From NCBI GenBank assembly GCA_046543225.1, contig JBKGZW010000004.1:1-45084 (forward strand): a stretch of 45,084 nt of DNA, written 5' to 3'. This DNA comes from SKKL01 sp046543225 (GTDB taxonomy: Bacteria > Actinomycetota > Acidimicrobiia > Acidimicrobiales > SKKL01). Below are positions 24,503 to 32,678 of the stretch, piece after piece; within the stretch, counting starts at the first letter, position 1, and each line of letters begins with the position of its first letter. The position numbers and the translations under genes were made by a program. Below the pieces are notes generated by a model that was given only the letters and a program-made list of their open reading frames with translations, searched no databases and was not told the DNA's origin.

Positions 24503-24952
24503 TCAGCTGACGCGGCGGGCGCCGTCGATGACGAGGGGCTGGGGGTTCTGGGCGGCGTGGGGGTGGGTCGGCCCGGCGTAGACCTTGAGCTTCTTGAGCA
24601 TCTGGCGGCCGAGGCGGGTCTTGGGCAACATGCCGCGGACGGTACGACGGACCGCGTCCTCGGGCTTGCGCTTGAGCGCTTCGCCGTAGCTGACCGATTT
24701 GATCCCGCCCGGGTAGCCGCTGTGCCGCCAGACCAGCTTGCGGTCGGCCTTGTCGGAGGTGAGGACGACCTTGTCGGCGTTGACGATGATGACGTGGTCG
24801 CCGGTGTCGACATGAGGGGCGAAGGTCGGCTTGTGCTTGCCGCGCAGGATGCGGGCGACCTCGGTGGCGAGGCGGCCGAGCACCAGGCCCTCGGCGTCGA
24901 CGACGTGCCAGGTGCGCTCGATGTCGGTTGGGCGGGGGGTGAACGTAGGCAC
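24503..24952 (-). CDS. rplM: 50S ribosomal protein L13
   Basis: A 149-residue L13. The start is GTG 24952, giving PTFTPRPTDIERTWHVVDA, close to the usual actinobacterial N-terminus; VLGRLATEVARILRGKHKP and GDHVIIVNADKV follow. An AGGA lies 8 nt upstream. The 103-bp gap before it, after truA, holds no promoter I can defend. It is followed by rpsI. Confidence 0.96.
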   Translation of the reverse strand: MPTFTPRPTDIERTWHVVDAEGLVLGRLATEVARILRGKHKPTFAPHVDTGDHVIIVNADKVVLTSDKADRKLVWRHSGYPGGIKSVSYGEALKRKPEDAVRRTVRGMLPKTRLGRQMLKKLKVYAGPTHPHAAQNPQPLVIDGARRVS

Positions 24953-25055
24953 GCGTGCTGTCCTGTTCGGTGGTGATCGACTGGCAAACGGTGGCGGCCC
25001 GATCGACGAACCGGGGCGCCAGGTGTAGGACCCGGCGCGGGGCCAACGGGAAACT

Positions 25056-25916
25056 CTAGGGTGCGCCGCCCAGGAAGGGCAAGTGCGGATGGTCATCGTA
25101 GCGGACCTCCCACAGGACCAGACCGTGGGGCGGCGCGAGCCGCCCGGCAGCAAGCGAACGATCGCGGCCACGCAACACCGCGGCGATCTCGCCGACACTG
25201 CGGCGCCCGAGCCCGATCTCGACCATGAACCCCACGATGGAGCGCACCATCTGGTGACAGAAGGCGTTGGCCTCGATCTGCAGGCGGAGGACCCCGTCGC
25301 CGAGGTCGTCCCAGTCCGCGGCGACGACTCGGCGACGCAGGTCGGCCTCGGAACCGTCGGTGCGCTTGGGACGGCGGCAGAACGAGGTGAAGTCGTGGGT
25401 TCCGAGGAAGGGGTCGCACGCCAGCCGCAGCACGGCCAGGTCGAGCGGTTGGTCCACGTGCCAGGCGCGGTCGGCCAGGAACGGGTCGGGCACCGACCGA
25501 CTGAGCACCGTGTAGCGGTAGACACGAGCCGTCGCCGAGAAGCGGGCGTCGAGATCGTCATCGACGACCTCGACGGCGCGGACGGCGATGGAGGGCCGCA
25601 GCATCTTGTTGAGCGAGGTCTGCAGGGCGTGCGGGTCGAGACCCTCGGATCTGGCGTCGAAGGTCACCACGTTCCCCCAGGCGTGCACCCCCTTGTCGGT
25701 GCGCCCGGCCACGGTGAGCTCCACCGGGTGCCCGAGCACCCCCGCGGTCGCCTCGGCGAGCGCGCCGCCGACGGTGCGTACTCCCGCATTGATGGCGAAC
25801 CCGTGGAAGGCGCCGCCGTGATAGGCGACCACCATGGCGACGCGGCTGGTCGGACCCAGTTCGCGCACCGATTCCGGGTCGTGGTCGAACAGCGTTGGCG
25901 CCTCGGGGCCGCTCAT
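25056..25916 (-). CDS. truA: tRNA pseudouridine(38-40) synthase
   Basis: A 286-residue TruA that isomerises U38-U40 in tRNA anticodon arms. The catalytic Asp is D74 in AGRTDKGVHAWGNV; AYHGGAFHGF near 31-40 and FCHQMVRSIVGFM near the C-terminus are typical. The first 24 residues (before SRVAMVVAYHGG) are a non-conserved extension. ATG 25916 lies 15 bp after rplQ, the standard actinobacterial order. Confidence 0.95.
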   Translation of the reverse strand: MSGPEAPTLFDHDPESVRELGPTSRVAMVVAYHGGAFHGFAINAGVRTVGGALAEATAGVLGHPVELTVAGRTDKGVHAWGNVVTFDARSEGLDPHALQTSLNKMLRPSIAVRAVEVVDDDLDARFSATARVYRYTVLSRSVPDPFLADRAWHVDQPLDLAVLRLACDPFLGTHDFTSFCRRPKRTDGSEADLRRRVVAADWDDLGDGVLRLQIEANAFCHQMVRSIVGFMVEIGLGRRSVGEIAAVLRGRDRSLAAGRLAPPHGLVLWEVRYDDHPHLPFLGGAP

Positions 25917-25931
25917 GCCCGACGGCGGGAG

Positions 25932-26285
25932 CTAGACCAGCTCGATGCGAGCCTGGGGGGCGTTGTCGCCGGGGCGCGGCCCGAGCTTGAGGATGCGGGT
26001 GTAGCCGCCGGGCCGATCGACGTAGCGAGGACCGATCTCGTCGAAGAGCTTGGCCGCCATCTCCTCGTCACCCAGATAGGCGACGACCTGGCGGCGGTTG
26101 TGGATGCCGCCCTTCTTGGCCTTGGTGATCATCTTCTCGGCGACGGGGCGCATGGCCTTGGCCTTGGCCTCGGTGGTGACGATCGACTCGGCGGCGACCA
26201 GCGACGCCACCAGGTTGGCCATCATCAGGCGCTGGTGGGAGGAGCTGCCACCGAAGCGGCGGGACTTGCGGGGAGTGGCCGGCAT
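25932..26285 (-). CDS. rplQ: 50S ribosomal protein L17
   Basis: A 117-residue L17. FGGSSSHQRLMMANLVASL is the family signature near the N-terminus, followed by EAKAKAMRPVAEKMITKAK and the conserved GGYTRILKLGPRPGD. It follows rpoA by 5 bp, the usual end of the alpha operon. Confidence 0.97.
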   Translation of the reverse strand: MPATPRKSRRFGGSSSHQRLMMANLVASLVAAESIVTTEAKAKAMRPVAEKMITKAKKGGIHNRRQVVAYLGDEEMAAKLFDEIGPRYVDRPGGYTRILKLGPRPGDNAPQARIELV

Positions 26286-26290
26286 CGTGA

Positions 26291-27229
26291 TCAGTCCTTG
26301 CCGCGGAGCGACAGGCCCCGCTCATCGAGCTTGGCGGTGACTTCGTCAAGCGACTTCTGACCGAAGTTGGTGATGGCCAGCAAGTCGTCCTCGGACTTGA
26401 GCAGGAGCTCGCCGACCGAGTTGACCTGGGCCCGCTTGAGGCAGTTGCGGGGACGTTCGGAGAGGTCGAGGTCCTCGATGGGCAGGTCGAGGTCGGGTGA
26501 CCCCGAACCGGCGGTGGCGACCTCGCCCAGCTCGAGTCCCTGGGGCTCCTCGCTCATCTCCTCGACGAGCTGCACCAGCGACCGCAGGGTGGATCCGGCC
26601 GATGCCAGCGCTTCGCGGGCGGTGAGCGACCCGTCGGTCTCGATGTCGAGGACCAGTCGGTCGTACTCGGTCGACTGCTCGACCCGGGTGGGCTCGACGT
26701 CGAAGGTGACCCGGCGCACCGGCGAGAAGATGGAGTCGATGGGGATGACACCGATGGTCGACGAGGTCTTGTTGCGCTCAGCGGTGACATAGCCACGGCC
26801 GCGCTCGACGGTGATGTCGATGGCCAGGCGACCCTTGTCGCTGGCGGTGGCGATCACCAGGTCGGGGTTGAGGATCTCGACGTCGGCGCTGGTCTCGATG
26901 GAGCCGGCGGTGATCTCACCCGGGCCGCGGGCGTCGAGGCGGAGGGTGAGCGCCTCGTCGCTGTGGACCAGCATGACCAGGTCCTTGAGGTTCAAGATGA
27001 CGTCGGTGACGTCCTCGGTGATGCCGGGGATCGTGTCGAACTCGTGCAGGGCATCGTCGAAACGCACCTGGGTGACCGCTGCGCCGGGGATCGAGGACAG
27101 CAACGTGCGGCGCAGCGAGTTGCCGATCGTGTACCCGAAGCCGGGCTCGAGGGGGCCGATGGCGAACAGCGCGCGCGGCGTGTCGGCATCGCCGAGGGCC
27201 TCGACCGTGGGTCGCTGGATGACGAGCAT
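26291..27229 (-). CDS. rpoA: RNA polymerase alpha subunit
   Basis: A 312-residue alpha subunit. The N-terminal dimerisation domain shows PLEPGFGYTIGNSLRRTLLS and GRGYVTAERNK, and the C-terminal domain (about 255-312) shows RPRNCLKRAQVNSVGELL and NFGQKSLDEV, which bind UP-element DNA and activators. The linker is acidic (DLDLPIEDLDLSE). ATG 27229 is 42 bp after rpsD. Confidence 0.98.
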   Translation of the reverse strand: MLVIQRPTVEALGDADTPRALFAIGPLEPGFGYTIGNSLRRTLLSSIPGAAVTQVRFDDALHEFDTIPGITEDVTDVILNLKDLVMLVHSDEALTLRLDARGPGEITAGSIETSADVEILNPDLVIATASDKGRLAIDITVERGRGYVTAERNKTSSTIGVIPIDSIFSPVRRVTFDVEPTRVEQSTEYDRLVLDIETDGSLTAREALASAGSTLRSLVQLVEEMSEEPQGLELGEVATAGSGSPDLDLPIEDLDLSERPRNCLKRAQVNSVGELLLKSEDDLLAITNFGQKSLDEVTAKLDERGLSLRGKD

Positions 27230-27271
27230 GGAGATACCTCTCGCGGGCGGGATGGCGGGCCTGGTGTGGGA

Positions 27272-27889
27272 CTACTTGCTGTAGAGCTCGACGATGAGTG
27301 CTTCGCGCACCGGGACGTCGATGTGCTCGCGCAGCGGAAGTTCGCGGACGGTGACCTGGAACCCACCGTCGCCGGCGTCGAGCCAAGGCGGCGGCGTGCG
27401 TGACAGCACGTCGATGTTCCAGGTGATGGTGATCATCTCGCGGGACTTGTCCGCCAGCTCGATGACGTCGCCCTTGCGGACGCGATAGCTGGGGATGTCG
27501 ACCCGCTTGCCGTTGACCTTGACGTGGCCGTGGTTCACGAACTGGCGGGCCTGGGGCCTGGTGGCCGCCCAGCCGGCCCGGTAGGTGACGTTGTCGAGGC
27601 GCAGCTCGAGGTACCGGAGCATGTTCTCGCCGGTGACGCCTTCCTTGCGGTTGGCTTCCTCGTAGAGGTTGCGGAACTGGCGCTCGGTGAGGCCGTAGGA
27701 GAAGCGGGCCTTCTGCTTCTCCTGCAGCTGCATGAGGTACTCGGAGGCGTTGCCCCGACGCCGTGTGCGGCCGTGGTCGCCCGGCGGGTAGGGGCGCTTC
27801 TCCATCGCCTTGTTCTCGCCCTGGGTTCCCCAGAGGTTGGTGCCCAACCGGCGGGAGACGCGTGCCTTGGGACCGGTGTAGCGCGACAT
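27272..27889 (-). CDS. rpsD: 30S ribosomal protein S4, zinc-free form
   Basis: A 205-residue S4 that starts MSRYTGPKARVSRRLG and contains the S4 RNA-binding segment ARQFVNHGHVKVNGKRVDIP. It has no cysteine, so it is the zinc-independent type. ATG 27889 is 1 bp after the rpsK stop region; the gene is in the normal alpha-operon order between rpsK and rpoA. Confidence 0.97.
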   Translation of the reverse strand: MSRYTGPKARVSRRLGTNLWGTQGENKAMEKRPYPPGDHGRTRRRGNASEYLMQLQEKQKARFSYGLTERQFRNLYEEANRKEGVTGENMLRYLELRLDNVTYRAGWAATRPQARQFVNHGHVKVNGKRVDIPSYRVRKGDVIELADKSREMITITWNIDVLSRTPPPWLDAGDGGFQVTVRELPLREHIDVPVREALIVELYSK

Positions 27890-27890
27890 G

Positions 27891-28289
27891 TCAGACCCTC
27901 CGACGCTTGGGGGGACGGCAACCGTTGTGGGGTACCGGGGTCACATCCTTGATGCCGGTGACCTCGATGCCGGTGTTCTGGATGGATCGGATGGCGGTCT
28001 CGCGACCCGAGCCAGGACCCTTGACCACGACGTCGACCTTGCGCACCCCGTGCTCCATGGCCCGGCGGGCGCACTGCTCGGCAGCCATCTGCGCGGCATA
28101 GGGGGTGGACTTCTTCGATCCCTTGAACCCCACGTTGCCGGCCGAGGCCCAGGCGAGGGTGTTCCCGTCCTGGTCGCTGATCGACACGATGGTGTTGTTG
28201 AACGAGCTCTTGATGTGGGCCACCCCGTAGGTGACGTTCTTGCGCTCGCGCTTGCGGGGGCGGCGACCCCCGGGCTTTGGCTTCGCCAT
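27891..28289 (-). CDS. rpsK: 30S ribosomal protein S11
   Basis: A 132-residue S11. VAHIKSSFNNTIVSISDQDG, WASAGNVGFKGSKKSTPYAA and the C-terminal VTPVPHNGCRPPKRRRV are diagnostic. It lies between rpsM and rpsD and helps form the mRNA exit platform. Confidence 0.97.
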   Translation of the reverse strand: MAKPKPGGRRPRKRERKNVTYGVAHIKSSFNNTIVSISDQDGNTLAWASAGNVGFKGSKKSTPYAAQMAAEQCARRAMEHGVRKVDVVVKGPGSGRETAIRSIQNTGIEVTGIKDVTPVPHNGCRPPKRRRV

Positions 28290-28330
28290 CGTTCAGTGCT
28301 CCGTGGGGGTGTACAACGAGGTGGTCGAGT

Positions 28331-28708
28331 TCACTTGCGAACCTTCTTCTTGCCCGCGATGGTCTTCTTCGGACCCTTGCGGGTACGGGCGTTGGTGTGG
28401 GTGCGCTGGCCCCGCACGGGCATGCCCTTGCGGTGGCGCAGACCCTGATAGCAGCCGATCTCCATCTTGCGCTTGATGTCCTGGGAGACGTCGCGCCGCA
28501 GGTCGCCTTCGACCTTGAGGTTGGCCTCGATCCAGTTGCGGATCTTGGCGACCTCCTCGTCGGTGAGGTCGCGCACCCGGGTGCTCTGGTCGATGCCGAC
28601 CGCGTCGCAGATCTGGGCGGCGGTGGTCGGACCGATACCGAAGATGTAGGTCAGCGAGACGACGAGTCGCTTCTCGCGGGGAATGTCGACGCCGGAGATT
28701 CGTGCCAT
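28331..28708 (-). CDS. rpsM: 30S ribosomal protein S13
   Basis: A 125-residue S13. ARISGVDIPREKRLVVSLTY opens the protein, RDLTDEEVAKIRNWIE and the basic RGLRHRKGMPVRGQRTHTNA follow, and the tail is rich in Lys. It contacts the P-site tRNA and the 50S bridge. ATG 28708 is 4 bp after rpmJ. Confidence 0.97.
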   Translation of the reverse strand: MARISGVDIPREKRLVVSLTYIFGIGPTTAAQICDAVGIDQSTRVRDLTDEEVAKIRNWIEANLKVEGDLRRDVSQDIKRKMEIGCYQGLRHRKGMPVRGQRTHTNARTRKGPKKTIAGKKKVRK

Positions 28709-28712
28709 TGGC

Positions 28713-28826
28713 TCAGCCTTGCCTCTGCTTGTGGCGGGGATTGGTACAGATGACCTGGACGCGACCGTGCCGGCGGATCACCTTGCACTTCTCGCAGATC
28801 TTCTTGACGCTGGGTCGTACCTTCAT
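28713..28826 (-). CDS. rpmJ: 50S ribosomal protein L36
   Basis: A 37-residue L36 read directly from the minus strand: MKVRPSVKKICEKCKVIRR, then HGRVQVICTNPRHKQRQG. It has the CxxC (ICEKCK) followed by C and H that bind one zinc ion, so it is the zinc-containing form. It lies between infA and rpsM as usual. Confidence 0.97.
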   Translation of the reverse strand: MKVRPSVKKICEKCKVIRRHGRVQVICTNPRHKQRQG

Positions 28827-28887
28827 CGGAGGGCCTTCTGTGTCCGGACGCCTGGGCGCCGGGGTGGGCCGCCGCGGGGGCGGGAGG

Positions 28888-29112
28888 TCACTTGTAGCGG
28901 TAGGTGATCCGACCGCGGGAGAGGTCGTAGGGAGTCAGCTCCACCTGGACGCGATCTCCGGGGAGGATGCGGATGTAGTGCATGCGCATCTTTCCGGAGA
29001 TGTGGGCGAGCACGTTGTGGCCGTTCTCGAGCTCGACGCGAAACATGGCGTTGGGCAACGGTTCGATGACCGTTCCCTCGAGGACGATCGCGTCTTCCTT
29101 GGGCTTGGGCAG
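28888..29112 (-). CDS. infA: translation initiation factor IF-1, probable CTG start
   Basis: A 74-residue IF-1 when read from CTG 29112. The body is standard: EGTVIEPLPNAMFRVELENG, HISGKMRMHYIRILPGD, and the C-terminal GRITYRYK. No ATG lies at the expected start. CTG 29112 has GGAGG (29123-29119) with a 6-nt spacer and gives MPKPKEDAIVLEG, the normal length and N-terminal pattern. The alternative, GTG 29148, adds 12 residues that look unlike IF-1 and has no ribosome site. IF-1 binds the 30S A site and helps IF-2 and IF-3. A promoter-like pair lies about 95 bp upstream. Confidence 0.9.
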   Translation of the reverse strand: MPKPKEDAIVLEGTVIEPLPNAMFRVELENGHNVLAHISGKMRMHYIRILPGDRVQVELTPYDLSRGRITYRYK

Positions 29113-29207
29113 GACTGACCTCCAGGTCGTTCCAACTACTGGGGGCACCGACTACGGTGCGAGGTGTGAGCGGCGCGAAACCACCGCGGCCGCATGGCCG
29201 AAGTGTT

Positions 29208-29236
29208 ACGTTAGCGCGCCAGGCCAGCCGGGCCAA
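29208..29236 (-). promoter_or_regulatory. promoter for infA-rpmJ-rpsM-rpsK-rpsD-rpoA-rplQ
   Basis: In the 137-bp gap between map and infA, on the minus strand: -35 TTGGCC (29236-29231), a 17-bp spacer, -10 TAACGT (29213-29208). Transcription would start near 29201 and leave a leader of about 90 nt before the infA CTG. Pattern only. Confidence 0.5.
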
Positions 29237-29286
29237 CTCGGCGGCACGATCGCGGCACTGCTCCGCTGCGGGTGTCCTGGGCACAT

Positions 29287-30060
29287 CTAGCGAAACGAGC
29301 TCGTGGTGAGGATCTCGGGCCCGTCCTCGCCGATGGCGATGGTGTGCTCGGCGTGGGCGCAGAGGGCGCCGTCGGCGGTGACCACGGTCCACCCATCCTC
29401 GAGCAGCATGGTCTCGGGCGTGCCCGCGTTGAGCATCGGCTCGACCGCGAACACGTTGCCGACCTCGATCTTGAGCCCCTTGCCGGGCGACCCGTAGTTG
29501 GGGACGTCGGGACGCTCGTGCATGGCCCGCCCGATGCCGTGCCCCACGTACTCGCGCACCACCGAGAACCCCGCCGATTCGATCACCTGCTGCACCGCGT
29601 GGCCGAGATCGCCCAGGCGACGGCCCGCGTGGAGCTCGGCGATGCCGGCTCGCAACGACGCCTCGGCGGTCTCGATGAGTCGCACGGCCTCCGGCGAGAT
29701 GTCACCGATGCCGGCGGTGAACGCGGCGTCGCCGTGCCAGCCGTCGACCACGGCGCCGCAGTCGATCGACACGATGTCGCCCTCGTCGAGCACCCTGGGG
29801 CCGGGGATCCCGTGGACGAGCACCTCGTTGGGCGACGCGCAGACCACCCCCGGGAACGGTGGGTGTCCGTACCCGAGGAAGTTGGAGGTGGCCCCTCGCC
29901 GTTCGAGCACGTCGCGCCCGACGAGGTCGAGCTCGGCGGTGGTGATGCCTGGTCGGAGCGCGTCGCGGATGCGCTCGTGCATCTCGGCCACGACACGGCC
30001 GGCGCGCCGCATGGCGGCGATCTCCGCAGGCGAGCGGCGGGCGGCGCCGCCTCGGATCAG
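29287..30060 (-). CDS. map: methionine aminopeptidase, probable CTG start
   Basis: A 257-residue type I methionine aminopeptidase. The five metal ligands are in place: the two Asp of SIDCGAVVDGWHGDAAF, the His of EYVGHGIGRAMHE, the Glu of FAVEPMLNAG, and the Glu of HAEHTIAI. The first ATG (30012) lies inside the conserved AAMRRAGRVVAEM and would cut off the normal first helix, RSPAEIAAM. The only candidate upstream is CTG 30060, which overlaps the adk stop by 4 bases (CTGA) and has GGGAG 5 nt before it. This is the second likely CTG start in the cluster. Confidence 0.92.
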   Translation of the reverse strand: MIRGGAARRSPAEIAAMRRAGRVVAEMHERIRDALRPGITTAELDLVGRDVLERRGATSNFLGYGHPPFPGVVCASPNEVLVHGIPGPRVLDEGDIVSIDCGAVVDGWHGDAAFTAGIGDISPEAVRLIETAEASLRAGIAELHAGRRLGDLGHAVQQVIESAGFSVVREYVGHGIGRAMHERPDVPNYGSPGKGLKIEVGNVFAVEPMLNAGTPETMLLEDGWTVVTADGALCAHAEHTIAIGEDGPEILTTSSFR

Positions 30061-30629
30061 GACCGCTCCCGCACCGCGTCGATGGCCTCGACCAGGCGGG
30101 AGAACACCTCGTCCATCGTGCCGAACCCGTCGACGTGGACCATCAACCCACGCTCTTCGTAGAAGGCGATGAGCGGCTGGGTCTCGCGCTCGTAGAGCTC
30201 GAGGCGGCGATCGATGGCCTCGTCGGTGTCGTCGTCGCGCCCACGGGCCTTCATGCGGGCTCTGACCTCGTCGAGCGGCACGTCGATGTTGACGACGGCG
30301 TCGAGGCCTTCGGGCTCGGTCAGCTCGGCCAGCGCCTCGGCCTGGGCCACGGTGCGGGGGAACCCGTCGAGCAGGAACCCGCTGGTGCGGGCATCGTCTT
30401 TGGCGAGTCGCTCCTCGACGACGCCGACGATGACGTCGTCGGGGACCAGGTCGCCGCGGTCCATGATCTCCTTGGCCTTTCGGCCGAACTCGGTGCCCTC
30501 GGCCACCGCAGCCCGCAGCATGTCGCCGGTGGAGATGTGGGGTGCCCCGTAGTGATCGGCGAGCCGGACCGCCTGGGTCCCCTTGCCGGCACCCTGACGA
30601 CCCAACAGGACGAGTCGAACTCCGCTCAC
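30057..30629 (-). CDS. adk: adenylate kinase, short-lid form
   Basis: A 190-residue adenylate kinase (AMP + ATP to 2 ADP). The P-loop is GRQGAGKGT at 10-18, followed by STGDMLRAAVAEGTEFG and FLLDGFPRTVAQAEAL. The LID is the short type: after ARMKARGRDDD comes IDRRLELYERETQPLI with no zinc-finger segment. GTG 30629 overlaps the secY stop by 4 bases (GTGA), so it is coupled to secY. Confidence 0.96.
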   Translation of the reverse strand: MSGVRLVLLGRQGAGKGTQAVRLADHYGAPHISTGDMLRAAVAEGTEFGRKAKEIMDRGDLVPDDVIVGVVEERLAKDDARTSGFLLDGFPRTVAQAEALAELTEPEGLDAVVNIDVPLDEVRARMKARGRDDDTDEAIDRRLELYERETQPLIAFYEERGLMVHVDGFGTMDEVFSRLVEAIDAVRERS

Positions 30630-31942
30630 TTCAAGAACCCTTCGTAGTTGCGCATCATCAGCTGGCTGTCGATCTGTTTCATGGTCTCGAGCGAGACGCC
30701 GACCGCGATCAGCAGCGAGATGCCACCGAAGGCGAACTGGGCCTCGTCGCCAGGCAGGATGTTGGCCAGCAGGATGTCGGGCACCAGGGCCACGATGGCG
30801 ATGAAGATGGCACCCGGCAGCACGATCCGCGACAGGATCTTGCCGAGGTGGCGCTCGGTCTGGGGGCCGGGCCGGATGCCGGGGATGAACCCGCCCTGCT
30901 TGCGCAGCGTATCGGCCTGCTTGGCCGGGTCGAAGGTGATCGAGGTGTAGAAGTAGGCGAAGCCGATGATCATCAGACCGAAGATGACCACATAGAAGAT
31001 GTTGTCGGGCTGGATGAGGTTGTTCTCGACCCAGCGCTGCACCGAGGCACCCCACCCCGACGAGGGCAAGACCTGCGCACCCATGATCGGCAGGTACAGC
31101 ACCGAGCTGGCGAAGATGACGGGGATGACACCGGACTGGTTCAGCTTGAGCGGGATGTAGGTGTTCTGGCCGCCGTATTGGCGCCGGCCGACCACCCGCT
31201 TGGCGAACTGGACGGGGATGCGGCGCTGTCCCTGCTCGACGAAGACGATCGCGGACAGGATCAGGATGAGGATGCCGATGACCAGCAGCAACATGGCGTT
31301 GCCGGCCTCGGCACGGATCTGCTCACCCTGGGCGGGGAAGCTGCTGACCACCGAGGCGAAGATGATCAGCGACATGCCGTTGCCGATGCCGCGCTGGCTG
31401 ATCAGCTCGCCCATCCACATGATGAGCGCGGTGCCCGCGGTCATGGTGAACACGATGAGCATGACCCGCGGGATGCTCCAGTTGGGCAACAGGTTGAGCT
31501 CGTCGCCGGGCAGGAACCCACCGCCGCCGCTGGAGAAGATGAAGGTGAAGCTCGTGGACTGCAGGACCGCGATGCCGATGGTCAGATAGCGGGTCCACTG
31601 GGTGATCTTTCGTTGGCCGATCGCTCCCTGCTGCTGCCACTGCTCGAGGCGGGGGATCACCACGGTGAGCACCTGCATGATGATCGACGCCGTGATGTAG
31701 GGCATGATCCCCAGCGCGAACACCGCAAAGTTGGTGAGCGCGCCCCCGGAGAAGAGCCCGAGCAGCGCCAGCACGCCGCCACCGCTGCTGGCCTGGTCGC
31801 GCAGGAGCTGGAGCTGTCCGAGATCGATGCCGGGCACCGGGACGAACGCACCGAAGCGGTAGATGGCGATGATCGCGAGCGTGAAGAGGATCTTGTTGCG
31901 AAGGTCGGGGACCTTGAACATGTTCCTCATGGTGGAGAGCAC
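30626..31942 (-). CDS. secY: protein translocase subunit SecY
   Basis: A 438-residue SecY with ten predicted membrane segments, the channel of the Sec translocon. GAFVPVPGID in the first loop, LGIMPYITASIIMQ, ISQRGIGNGMSLIIF, and the cytoplasmic loop RRIPVQFAKRV are typical. The start is GTG 31942 with GAGGA 7 nt upstream; an ATG four codons on is possible. The gap to rplO is 60 bp. Confidence 0.97.
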   Translation of the reverse strand: MLSTMRNMFKVPDLRNKILFTLAIIAIYRFGAFVPVPGIDLGQLQLLRDQASSGGGVLALLGLFSGGALTNFAVFALGIMPYITASIIMQVLTVVIPRLEQWQQQGAIGQRKITQWTRYLTIGIAVLQSTSFTFIFSSGGGGFLPGDELNLLPNWSIPRVMLIVFTMTAGTALIMWMGELISQRGIGNGMSLIIFASVVSSFPAQGEQIRAEAGNAMLLLVIGILILILSAIVFVEQGQRRIPVQFAKRVVGRRQYGGQNTYIPLKLNQSGVIPVIFASSVLYLPIMGAQVLPSSGWGASVQRWVENNLIQPDNIFYVVIFGLMIIGFAYFYTSITFDPAKQADTLRKQGGFIPGIRPGPQTERHLGKILSRIVLPGAIFIAIVALVPDILLANILPGDEAQFAFGGISLLIAVGVSLETMKQIDSQLMMRNYEGFLK

Positions 31943-32002
31943 GGGCGGTTCCTCGGCGTTGGCTCAGCAGGCGGCGGATCGTTGTCGGCGACAGCGGGGA
32001 CG

Positions 32003-32491
32003 TCAGCGGTTGGTGAGGGCGTTGCCCTTCGCCGGAGGCCGACCGTTGCCGAACGGCAACGGCAGCAGCTCCACCGTACCCCCTGCCGCGGTGATGGCTT
32101 CCTCGGCCGACTTGGACACGGCGTGGGCCTTCACCGTGACCGCACGGGTCAGCTCACCGCGGCCGAGCACCTTGATGAGTGCCTTCTTGCCGGCCAGTCC
32201 CTTGGACCGCAGCGACTCGGGCGTGACCTCGTCGAGCCCCGAGTCCTCGATGGTGTCGAGGTTGACGGGGTGGTACTCGACCCGGAACGGGTTGTTGAAG
32301 CCCTTGAGCTTGGGCAGCCGCATGTGCAGGGGGTTCTGGCCGCCCTCGAACCCGGCGGGCATCGTGCCGCGTGCCTTCTGCCCCTTGGTGCCGCGGCCGG
32401 CGGTCTTGCCGCCCTTGCCGGCGATGCCGCGCCCGACGCGCTTGCGGCGCTGGTTGGAGCCCTCGGCAGGCTTGAGATCGTGGATCTTCAT
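32003..32491 (-). CDS. rplO: 50S ribosomal protein L15
   Basis: A 162-residue L15. KIHDLKPAEGSNQRRKRVGR, GIAGKGGKTAGRGTKGQKAR and FEGGQNPLHMRLPKLKGF are diagnostic. The C-terminal part is normal apart from the last residues (FGNGRPPAKGNALTNR), a short basic tail. ATG 32491 follows rpmD by 4 bp. Confidence 0.97.
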   Translation of the reverse strand: MKIHDLKPAEGSNQRRKRVGRGIAGKGGKTAGRGTKGQKARGTMPAGFEGGQNPLHMRLPKLKGFNNPFRVEYHPVNLDTIEDSGLDEVTPESLRSKGLAGKKALIKVLGRGELTRAVTVKAHAVSKSAEEAITAAGGTVELLPLPFGNGRPPAKGNALTNR

Positions 32492-32495
32492 GGTG

Positions 32496-32678
32496 TTACT
32501 CAGTCTCCTCGACGGTGACGAGGTGTGGCACGCGATCGAGCATGCCGCGGATCTCTGGGCGATCGGGCAAGGTGTTGGACTTGCCGATGCGGCCGAGGCC
32601 GAGGGCCCGCAGCGTCCCGCGCTGCTTGGGCTTGGCCCCGATGGACGAACGGGTCTGGGTGACGACGAGCTCGGTCAT
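32496..32678 (-). CDS. rpmD: 50S ribosomal protein L30
   Basis: A 60-residue L30. VVTQTRSSIGAKPKQRGTLR and LGLGRIGKSNTLPDRPEIRG match the family. ATG 32678 shares one base with the rpsE stop (TGATG). Confidence 0.96.
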   Translation of the reverse strand: MTELVVTQTRSSIGAKPKQRGTLRALGLGRIGKSNTLPDRPEIRGMLDRVPHLVTVEETE

